Positions 1-5,089 of a stretch of DNA of 5,089 bases are shown in pieces. This DNA is from Methanolinea sp. SDB. Its GTDB lineage: Archaea > Halobacteriota > Methanomicrobia > Methanomicrobiales > Methanospirillaceae. The stretch is from NCBI GenBank assembly GCA_001412335.1, contig LKUF01000244.1, positions 1 through 5,089 on the forward strand, written 5' to 3'. Position 1 is the first letter of the stretch. Each line of letters begins with the position of its first letter. The notes under the pieces are model-generated. The model was not told where the DNA came from. It worked only from the letters and a program-made list of their open reading frames with translations, and did no database searches. A program made the position numbers and the translations under genes.

Positions 1-192
1 GGCGAACTGCCGGAGCGCATGGAGGATGTGCCCCGGGACAGGCAGGTGGTGGTGTATTGCGATGCAGGTTACAAGGGCAGCCTTGGCGCAAGTCTTCTCA
101 AAAAAGCGGGGTACGGCCAGGTAGGCAACCTGCTCGGCGGCATGGGCGCCTGGGTAAAGGCGGGGCACCCTGTTGAGAAGGCCGGCACCTGA
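1..192 (+). CDS. Rhodanese-like domain protein, C-terminal fragment (5' end outside window)
   Basis: The first 63 codons in frame 1 are open and end at TGA 190-192; the start lies left of the window. The fragment is the second half of a rhodanese (sulfurtransferase) domain. A beta strand, VVVYC, leads to the candidate active-site Cys at visible residue 20 (TGC 58-60). The loop CDAGYKGS and a helix SLGASLLKKAGY follow, and then the typical closing block NLLGGMGAWVKAGHPVE (residues 43-59). Rhodaneses carry sulfur as a cysteine persulfide and move it to acceptors such as cyanide or thiols. The family usually has Arg five residues after the Cys; here it is Lys25. The block beginning GELPERM and the overall spacing also resemble the C-terminal rhodanese domain of metallo-beta-lactamase/rhodanese fusions (persulfide dioxygenase-like), so the full protein may be such a fusion or a single-domain rhodanese; the visible part cannot decide. 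Domain assignment is secure, substrate unknown. Confidence 0.88.
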   Translation, partial: GELPERMEDVPRDRQVVVYCDAGYKGSLGASLLKKAGYGQVGNLLGGMGAWVKAGHPVEKAGT

Positions 193-195
193 ACC

Positions 196-219
196 GTTTT
201 CTTTTCATTTAGGCGTATT
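196..219 (+). terminator. Putative T-rich archaeal terminator after the rhodanese gene
   Basis: Starting four bases after the rhodanese stop codon, the plus strand carries several T runs (GTTTTCTTTTCATTT at 196-210, then GTATTT at 215-220). No convincing stem-loop precedes them. Archaeal RNA polymerase commonly stops at such T-rich tracts without a hairpin. This is inferred from base composition and position only. Confidence 0.4.
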
Positions 220-230
220 TTCCCGTTGAG

Positions 231-248
231 TTTAATTAATAACATTTA
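231..248 (+). promoter_or_regulatory. Putative TATA-type promoter of the split-barrel flavoprotein gene
   Basis: An 18-base stretch that is almost all A/T, TTTAATTAATAACATTTA, stands out from its GC-richer surroundings and contains the 8-base palindrome TTAATTAA (232-239). It sits about 35-50 bases before the ATG at 282. An archaeal TATA box lies about 25 bases before the transcription start, so initiation around 260-272 would give a leader of roughly 10-20 bases. This fits the absence of a clear Shine-Dalgarno sequence before the ATG. The exact box and start site cannot be fixed by eye. Confidence 0.4.
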
Positions 249-281
249 TGTGGGGGCGATGTCCACTGACAAGAGATCACC

Positions 282-758
282 ATGGAGATCGTAAAGATTC
301 CCAGAATGGACAAGATGGAATATGACCGTCTCATAGAAGAGGGTTATATCTGCCGAATTGCCTTCCAGGGAGAAAAATATCCATACATCGCGCCGTTCAT
401 GTATGTCTTCGATGGCAGGTTCCTCTATTTCCTATCCACGAAATATGGAAAGAAACTGGAATATTTCAGGAAGAGTCCCTATGCCGCAGTCGAGATCGAG
501 AAGTATACGCACGATCTCTCGGAATACACGTTCGTAAGCATGCAGGGATACCTGGAGGAGGTCGAGGACGCCATCGAGAAGAAGCTGATACGCCAGGAAT
601 TTGTCAATCTGATACGGGACCGGCACCTTTCGACAAATATCCTGGCTGCTCTCGGACATTCCCCCCAGGATCCGCCGGAATCGATCGCTACCGAAGACCG
701 GTCACTTGTGTGGAAACTCGTCGGTGTCAAGGACATGGTTGCCTTGAAAAACCTGTGA
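282..758 (+). CDS. Pyridoxamine 5'-phosphate oxidase-like FMN-binding split-barrel protein
   Basis: Complete 158-residue protein with the layout of the small flavin-binding split-barrel family (PNPOx-like, near the Pyridox_ox_2/nitroimidazole-resistance type proteins). An N-terminal helix (residues 9-20, MDKMEYDRLIEE) leads to the first strands GYICRIAFQGEKYPYIAPFMYVFDGRFLYFLST (21-53). The family-typical YGKKLEYFRKSP (55-66) follows; in relatives the G-[RK]-K-L segment contacts the FMN phosphate. The next strands are AAVEIEK (68-74) and FVSMQGYLEEVED (84-96), then a helix (97-112) and a last strand SLVWKLVGVKDMVALK (141-156). Length is normal for the family (about 140-170). No signal peptide or membrane segment is seen, so it should be cytoplasmic. 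The start is well supported: an in-frame TGA at 267-269 makes ATG 282 the first possible Met. There is no good ribosome binding site, so initiation may be on a short leader. The substrate is unknown; members reduce or bind many small molecules, and the name does not imply vitamin B6 synthesis. Confidence 0.87.
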   Translation: MEIVKIPRMDKMEYDRLIEEGYICRIAFQGEKYPYIAPFMYVFDGRFLYFLSTKYGKKLEYFRKSPYAAVEIEKYTHDLSEYTFVSMQGYLEEVEDAIEKKLIRQEFVNLIRDRHLSTNILAALGHSPQDPPESIATEDRSLVWKLVGVKDMVALKNL

Positions 759-793
759 TCTTCTTCCGTTCACTCTTCTTTTTCCTCTATTCC
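759..793 (+). terminator. Putative pyrimidine/T-rich terminator of the split-barrel gene, overlapping the convergent gene's tail
   Basis: Directly after the stop at 756-758 the plus strand is almost pure pyrimidine with repeated T runs (CTTCTTCC, CTCTTCTTTTTCCTCTATTCC). This is a plausible archaeal T-rich terminator. Most of it (from 770 on) is also the complement of the last codons of the minus-strand DUF255 gene, which encode the acidic tail EEKEE, so the tract may simply reflect Glu/Lys codons on the other strand. No hairpin is evident. Confidence 0.33.
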
Positions 794-2908
794 AAGGAGC
801 GATCTCATCTGTGCCGGGTCCGTGGTCGGCGCTTTGCAGGTATGGTCCCTGCAGACATATGCCGTTGCTTTTCCGTCCAGCATCCGATGTGACGAGGGTA
901 ATCGCGCAATCCGGTCGAGCACCGGATCACCCTGCGGGTCGCGAAGAAGGACCGTTAAGAAAGGCAGAAACTCGGTCTGGAGCGGCTCAATCAATTCCCG
1001 GGTATTTTCCGACCGGGGATCGCCGGCGATTACGACCTGTTCGGTGTGTCCTGTACCGGCGAGGAATCCGGAGCAGAAGAATGTGCAGGATGCAGGGGAC
1101 CTGCCTGCGACCCCGGCAAAGAGCCCGGCGAGTCTTTTCGCACGCTGCTGGAAAGACGCATCGCCCGTCAGCATGTGGAGACGTATGAGGTTTGTGTACG
1201 CGACCGAGTTTGCGGATGGGAGTGCGCCGTCATACAGGTCTACCCTGGATGCTATCAGGTCTTTTGATCCGGGAACCGCAGTGTAATATCCACCCGAGCG
1301 GGCATCCCCGAATCCGGCTTCCAGGGCGTCCATGAGGTTTATGGCCTGCTCAAGGTACTGCGTCTGAAACGACGCCCTGTAAAGCTCGAGAAGACCCCAT
1401 GCCAGGAAGGCATAATCGGGAGCCATGCCAGCAATCCCTGCCTCTCCGTTCCGGTAGCGGTGCAGGAGTCTGCCCTCGCGGTCTCTCATCCGTTCCATGA
1501 CGAATGCCGCAGCCTTCTCTGCGGAAGCCAGGTAATCAGCACTTCCGAATGTCCGTGCAGCAAAAGCGTATGCGGCGATCATGAGACCGTTCCAGTCGGT
1601 GAGGATCTTGTCATCGTTACGTGGGGGGGCCCGCTCTTTCCTGGCCAGAAACAGTCTCTTTCGTGCGGAATCAAAAAGTTCCCGGACCTCTCGCTCCGGC
1701 AAACCAAGGGTTCTTGCAGCCTGCCGGTGCGATATGGCAACATGAACGATGTTTGTTCCATTCCGGGCTCCCAAAACCGGGTCGATGAAATTGCCCGGCG
1801 TTGTGATGTGGGAGATGAGGGAGAATACACGGTTTTCTTCGGGATCCAGGAGCGAGTCGATCTCCTCCTTCGTCCAGAGGTAGTACCTGCCTTCTTCTCC
1901 CCCGCTTTCTGCGTCCTGGGCCGAATAAAATCCTCCCTCTTCCGATGTCATCTCCCTCTCCACGTAGGCGAGGCAGTCCTTTGCTACCTGCCCGAACAGC
2001 TCCGATCGCGTTACCTGATAGGCCTCGCTGTATGAAAGGACGGCGAGGGCCTGGTCGTACAGCATCTTTTCGAAGTGGGGAAGAAGCCACCTCCCGTCTG
2101 TCGAGTACCGGTGGAACCCGAAGCCAAGGTGGTCGTATATACCTCCCGCGGCTATCCTCTCAAGGGTTTTTTGGCTCATCTGGAGCGCTTTTTCGCTTCC
2201 TGACCATCTCCAGTACCTGTGCAGGAACATGATCTGTGAATGGAGTGGAAATTTCGGGGCCGCCCCGAATCCACCATTGGTATCATCGAACTGGAGAAGA
2301 AGTTCTTCGTAGCACTGGAGCGGCAGGTTCCTGCCCGGTCGCCCGGGTCTCTCCTTTTTCACAGGTGCCTGGAGGCGACTCGCAACCTCGTCTGCGGCGG
2401 AGAGCAGTCTCTCTCTTTCTCCATGCCACATGGCAGAGATCCGGGGGAGAATATCCATGAGCCCCGCCCTCCCGTAGTTGCTCTCTTTCGGGAGGTAGGT
2501 AGCGGCAAAGAAGGGTTTTTTCCCGGGAGTCATGAAGATCGAGAGCGGCCAGCCTCCGGAGCCTGACAGGAGCTGGCTTGCGGTCATGTACAGCTGGTCG
2601 ATATCTGGTCTCTCTTCCCGGTCGACCTTGATACTGATGAAATGCTCGTTCAGGAGGTCCGCGACTTCGTCATCAGAAAAGGATTCCCTCTCCATGACAT
2701 GGCACCAGTGGCAGGTGGCGTATCCTATCGAGAGAAATATAGGCTTGTCTTCCTTTTCCGCCTGTTCAAATGCCTCGTCACTCCATGGATACCAGTTCAC
2801 CGGGTTGTGCGCATGCTGGATCAGGTATGGACTCTGTTCATCAACCAGCCTGTTTGTATGCACGGCTTTTTCTGTCCCGGAGTCACTCCCGGCCTTGTCC
2901 CCGCTCAT
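770..2908 (-). CDS. DUF255 / YyaL / SPATA20-family thioredoxin-domain protein
   Basis: Large protein of 712 residues from the start chosen here; the stop is TGA at 772-770. The N-terminal part (about residues 20-180) is the thioredoxin-like domain of the family. It shows [23 protein letters not shown] (20-42), the CxxC-containing TCHWCH (C66, C69), KVDREERPD (94-102) and GGWP (118-121). The rest has the hallmarks of the six-hairpin, epimerase/glycosidase-like part: GGFG and PKFP (212-221), [17 protein letters not shown] (255-271), [11 protein letters not shown] (277-287), FYSAQDAES (327-335), KILTDWNG (434-441) and [11 protein letters not shown] (558-568). The family is widespread in bacteria, archaea and animals; its biochemical role is not established, though a redox or thiol function for CHWCH is plausible. 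No signal peptide or membrane segment is seen. The frame can extend to ATG 2980 (736 residues) or ATG 2923. I prefer ATG 2908 because the extra 24 residues are AT-richer, precede the family's usual N-terminus, and would leave only 22 bases to the divergent mutS start. Confidence 0.93.
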   Translation of the reverse strand: MSGDKAGSDSGTEKAVHTNRLVDEQSPYLIQHAHNPVNWYPWSDEAFEQAEKEDKPIFLSIGYATCHWCHVMERESFSDDEVADLLNEHFISIKVDREERPDIDQLYMTASQLLSGSGGWPLSIFMTPGKKPFFAATYLPKESNYGRAGLMDILPRISAMWHGERERLLSAADEVASRLQAPVKKERPGRPGRNLPLQCYEELLLQFDDTNGGFGAAPKFPLHSQIMFLHRYWRWSGSEKALQMSQKTLERIAAGGIYDHLGFGFHRYSTDGRWLLPHFEKMLYDQALAVLSYSEAYQVTRSELFGQVAKDCLAYVEREMTSEEGGFYSAQDAESGGEEGRYYLWTKEEIDSLLDPEENRVFSLISHITTPGNFIDPVLGARNGTNIVHVAISHRQAARTLGLPEREVRELFDSARKRLFLARKERAPPRNDDKILTDWNGLMIAAYAFAARTFGSADYLASAEKAAAFVMERMRDREGRLLHRYRNGEAGIAGMAPDYAFLAWGLLELYRASFQTQYLEQAINLMDALEAGFGDARSGGYYTAVPGSKDLIASRVDLYDGALPSANSVAYTNLIRLHMLTGDASFQQRAKRLAGLFAGVAGRSPASCTFFCSGFLAGTGHTEQVVIAGDPRSENTRELIEPLQTEFLPFLTVLLRDPQGDPVLDRIARLPSSHRMLDGKATAYVCRDHTCKAPTTDPAQMRSLLGIEEKEE

Positions 2909-2931
2909 TTTTGAATATTGCATCAAAAGCT

Positions 2932-2940
2932 GGATATACC
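2932..2940. promoter_or_regulatory. Putative TATA-like element of the divergent DUF255 / mutS promoter region
   Basis: The intergenic region contains GGATATACC on the plus strand, GGTATATCC on the minus strand: a near-symmetric TATA-like core. Read on the minus strand, a transcription start about 25 bases downstream falls near 2910, just before the preferred DUF255 start at 2908, which would make that mRNA nearly leaderless. Read on the plus strand, a start near 2960 would give mutS a leader of about 40 bases containing its ribosome binding site. Either or both readings are possible; this is inference from spacing, and archaeal TATA elements are weakly defined. Confidence 0.33.
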
Positions 2941-2990
2941 TTACTCCTGGGAAAAGGACCCTTCCAAAACCGTTAGACATAATTCATGAC

Positions 2991-2995
2991 GGTGA
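2991..2995 (+). promoter_or_regulatory. Ribosome binding site of mutS
   Basis: GGTGA matches the anti-Shine-Dalgarno complement AGGAGGTGATC and ends seven bases before ATG 3003. This spacing favours ATG 3003 over the in-frame ATG at 3009, which would be 13 bases away. Confidence 0.65.
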
Positions 2996-3002
2996 GAGTG
3001 TA

Positions 3003-5089
3003 ATGGAGATGGACGGGAATACCAGGGTGCCCAGGACCGGGTCTAAGACCAGGCTCACCCCGGCGATGGAGCAGTACCGGGCAGCCAAGATGCAGTACCC
3101 GGATTGTATTCTCTTCTTCCAGATCGGAGACTTTTACGAGACATTCGAGAGTGATGCCGAGACGGTCGCACGGGAACTCGATATCGTGCTGACCTCGCGT
3201 TCAAAGGACAAAGACGGCAATTCCATCCCGCTCGCAGGTGTCCCCCGTCACGCGGCCGACGGATATATCGCCCGACTGGTCTCCAGGGGATACAGGGTGG
3301 CGATATCGGACCAGGTCGAGGATGCACGAAATGCAAAGGGGGTGGTCAGACGCGAGGTTGTCAGGGTTATTACACCCGGAACGGTGATCGACGAGCAGTA
3401 CCTCTCCACCGGCGACGCACATTACCTGATGTCCCTTTTCCCGGGAGAGAAACCCCGTGTATGGGGAATGGCCTATCTCGATATCTCTACAGGAGAATTT
3501 TTCGTGACGAGCTGTGCCCGTGGCGGGAGTGAAGGAGACCTGGTATCTGATATATTCCGCTATGATCCTGCTGAATGCCTGGTTCCTGAGAACCTCCCGG
3601 ACACGATCGTTGCAATTCTCGAGGAGAAAGGAGTTCTTGTCACCCGCTATCCGTTGGAGGCCTTCGATCCATCCGAGTCGTCGGATCTCCTCTGCAGGCA
3701 TTTCGGGGTCGCATCACTCGAGGGATACGGTATCACCGCAATTCCGCCCGCTATTTCGGCAGCGGGTGCTGTTCTCGGGTATGCACGGGATACACAGAGA
3801 TCCTCGCTCGCACATATACTCGGGGTTTATGTGAAGAATTCCGGCGAGTTCTGCACGCTCGATGCCACAACCCTCCGGAACCTGGAGATCCTCTCGGGTA
3901 TCAGGGGAAGAAGGGATGATGCGACGCTCTTTTCCACCCTTGACCGGACTGCAACCCCGATGGGAAGCCGGCTGCTCCGAAGCTATCTCTGTGCCCCCCT
4001 TACATCGGTTGATGCGATAAAGAGGCGTCTTGATGCCGTGGATTTCTTCTTTGCGGAAAGTAGTACGCGGACAGGTATCACATCGATACTCAAAAAATTC
4101 GCGGACGTCGAGCGCATAGCAGGAAGGATCGCGTTTGGAAATGCGGGGCCGCGAGATCTCGTAACCCTTTGGCAGTCACTGGAGCGCGTTCCGGAAGTTT
4201 TAGATGCATTATCAGGCAGCAGGGAGGACGACCTCCCGGCTCTCTTGTCCCATGCCTGCAACAGGTGTGGTGACCTGGAATGGATGAGATCGCTAATCGG
4301 GAGGTCCATAGTCGACGACCCCCCGGCAACGATCCGGAACGGCGGTGTAATTCGGGAAGGATACAGCGCCGGGCTCGACGAGCTGCGCCTGCTGTCGTCA
4401 TCGGGCAAGGACTGGATCACCGAACTGCAGAAGAAGGAAAGGGAGAGAACGGGAATACGATCGCTCAAGGTTGGTTACAACTCGGTCTTTGGCTACTACA
4501 TCGAGGTGACGAGGCCAAACCTTGGTCTCGTACCCGACGAGTATGAACGAAAACAGACTACGTCCACCGGAGAACGGTTCACGATCCCCGAATTGAAGGA
4601 GAAGGAATCGGTCATCAAGTCGGCGGACGAGAAGCTCCTGTCCCTGGAGCAGTCAGTCTACCAGGATATCCTGTCGCAGCTTGCAGCGGGGGTAGGAGAT
4701 CTCCAGGAGATGGCTGCAGGGATAGCGGAGATCGATCTCTTCGCCTCCCTCGCAGAGGTAGCCGCAGCTTACAATTACGTCCGCCCGGTCGTGGACAATT
4801 CAGGAGAGATCCTGATACGCGAAGGGCGCCACCCGGTGGTCGAACGCCAGATGCAGGGGGCGTTCGTGCCCAATGACACGCACCTCTCGGTGAAGGATGA
4901 CCAGATCCTTATCATCACCGGTGCCAACATGGCCGGCAAATCCACCTATATGCGGGGGGTTGCGCTGATCACCATAATGGCACAGGCAGGATGCTTCGTC
5001 CCGGCCACTTATGCCGGAATCGGAGTCGCTGACCGTGTCTTTACGAGGGTGGGCGCATTCGACGACCTGGCGAGCGGGCAGAGCACCTT
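3003..5089 (+). CDS. mutS: DNA mismatch repair protein MutS (MutS1), 3' end outside window
   Basis: An open frame runs from ATG 3003 to the right edge: 695 complete codons plus two bases. The product is MutS, the ATPase that finds base mismatches and small loops in DNA and recruits MutL. Domain I (about residues 18-130) contains FFQIGDFYETF; Phe44 and Glu46 form the mismatch-wedging Phe-X-Glu motif that defines MutS1. It ends with REVVRVITPGT (117-127). A connector domain follows. The core begins near LDATTLRNLEIL (286-297) and includes ATPMGSRLLRSYL (317-329). The clamp region holds YNSVFGYYIEVT (492-503) and the KQTTSTGERFTIPELKEKE stretch. The ATPase domain has RHPVVE (609-614) and the Walker A loop TGANMAGKST (639-648), and the window ends in RVGAFDDLASGQST. 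Full MutS1 proteins are usually about 850-900 residues, so roughly 150-200 residues, including Walker B and the dimerising tail, lie outside. The frame is intact. MutS and MutL are patchy in archaea and generally thought to have come from bacteria. Confidence 0.97.
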   Translation, partial: MEMDGNTRVPRTGSKTRLTPAMEQYRAAKMQYPDCILFFQIGDFYETFESDAETVARELDIVLTSRSKDKDGNSIPLAGVPRHAADGYIARLVSRGYRVAISDQVEDARNAKGVVRREVVRVITPGTVIDEQYLSTGDAHYLMSLFPGEKPRVWGMAYLDISTGEFFVTSCARGGSEGDLVSDIFRYDPAECLVPENLPDTIVAILEEKGVLVTRYPLEAFDPSESSDLLCRHFGVASLEGYGITAIPPAISAAGAVLGYARDTQRSSLAHILGVYVKNSGEFCTLDATTLRNLEILSGIRGRRDDATLFSTLDRTATPMGSRLLRSYLCAPLTSVDAIKRRLDAVDFFFAESSTRTGITSILKKFADVERIAGRIAFGNAGPRDLVTLWQSLERVPEVLDALSGSREDDLPALLSHACNRCGDLEWMRSLIGRSIVDDPPATIRNGGVIREGYSAGLDELRLLSSSGKDWITELQKKERERTGIRSLKVGYNSVFGYYIEVTRPNLGLVPDEYERKQTTSTGERFTIPELKEKESVIKSADEKLLSLEQSVYQDILSQLAAGVGDLQEMAAGIAEIDLFASLAEVAAAYNYVRPVVDNSGEILIREGRHPVVERQMQGAFVPNDTHLSVKDDQILIITGANMAGKSTYMRGVALITIMAQAGCFVPATYAGIGVADRVFTRVGAFDDLASGQST

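Noticed and set aside
232..239. The palindrome TTAATTAA as an operator site.
   Set aside because: An 8-base A/T palindrome within an AT-rich promoter box is easily due to chance, and no second copy is seen near it.
1..758. A rhodanese plus flavin split-barrel operon for sulfur or thiol chemistry.
   Set aside because: An 89-base gap with a T-rich terminator-like tract and an AT-rich promoter-like box separates them, so co-transcription is not supported.
1623..1629. A run of seven G on the plus strand inside the DUF255 gene, a possible frameshift or phase-variation site.
   Set aside because: The frame is continuous across it, with the conserved KILTDWNG motif on the upstream side of the run (on the plus strand) and normal family sequence on the other; seven G alone is weak evidence for slippage.
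1460..2035. A 191-codon open frame on the plus strand, opposite the DUF255 gene, together with other antisense frames between 811 and 2976.
   Set aside because: These lie opposite a gene full of conserved family motifs, their translations are rich in Arg/Ser/Pro/Cys with no recognisable domain, and such open frames are expected opposite GC-rich coding sequence.
3055..4546. Several open frames of 88-166 codons in other frames within mutS.
   Set aside because: They overlap an unbroken MutS frame with all expected motifs and show no family resemblance, so they are shadow frames.
1..5089. tRNA or rRNA genes, CRISPR repeats, insertion sequences, attachment sites or a defence-type gene cluster.
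   Set aside because: Coding sequence fills nearly all the window, the gaps are under 100 bases, and I saw no repeat arrays, terminal inverted repeats or transposase, integrase or defence-type motifs.

Overview
The window carries four protein-coding genes and short intergenic gaps. It looks like a stretch of chromosome from a methanogenic archaeon, most likely of the Methanomicrobia (Methanomicrobiales-like). This rests on moderately high GC, AT-rich TATA-like boxes upstream of genes, T-rich tracts after stop codons instead of hairpin terminators, a GGTGA-type ribosome binding site before mutS, and the overall character of the proteins. The taxon is an inference; a bacterial origin is not strictly excluded.

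Layout: (1) 1-192, plus strand, the C-terminal 63 codons of a rhodanese-domain protein cut by the left edge. (2) 193-281, an 89-base gap with a T-rich tract and an AT-rich promoter-like box. (3) 282-758, plus strand, a small FMN-binding split-barrel protein of the pyridoxamine 5'-phosphate oxidase-like superfamily. (4) 770 to about 2908, minus strand, a large DUF255/YyaL/SPATA20-type protein with an N-terminal thioredoxin-like domain carrying CHWCH and a C-terminal six-hairpin-like region. It converges on gene 3 with only 11 bases between the stop codons. (5) About 2909-3002, a divergent promoter region. (6) 3003 to the right edge, plus strand, mutS (MutS1), 695 complete codons, cut inside the ATPase domain before Walker B.

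The genes do not form one pathway. Rhodanese, flavin split-barrel and thioredoxin-like proteins are all plausible redox or sulfur-chemistry housekeeping functions, but their adjacency gives no evidence of a shared process: the first two are separated by a probable terminator and promoter, and the third is on the other strand. MutS is the mismatch-recognition ATPase of DNA repair; a mutL gene would be expected nearby, beyond the right edge, but is not visible.

I found no RNA gene, CRISPR array, insertion sequence, attachment site or long repeat, and I do not see an undescribed system here. The points worth a second look are small: the start site of the DUF255 protein, a TATA-like element that could serve both divergent genes, an Arg-to-Lys change in the rhodanese loop, terminator sequence overlapping the coding tail of the converging gene, and MutS1 in a probable archaeon.
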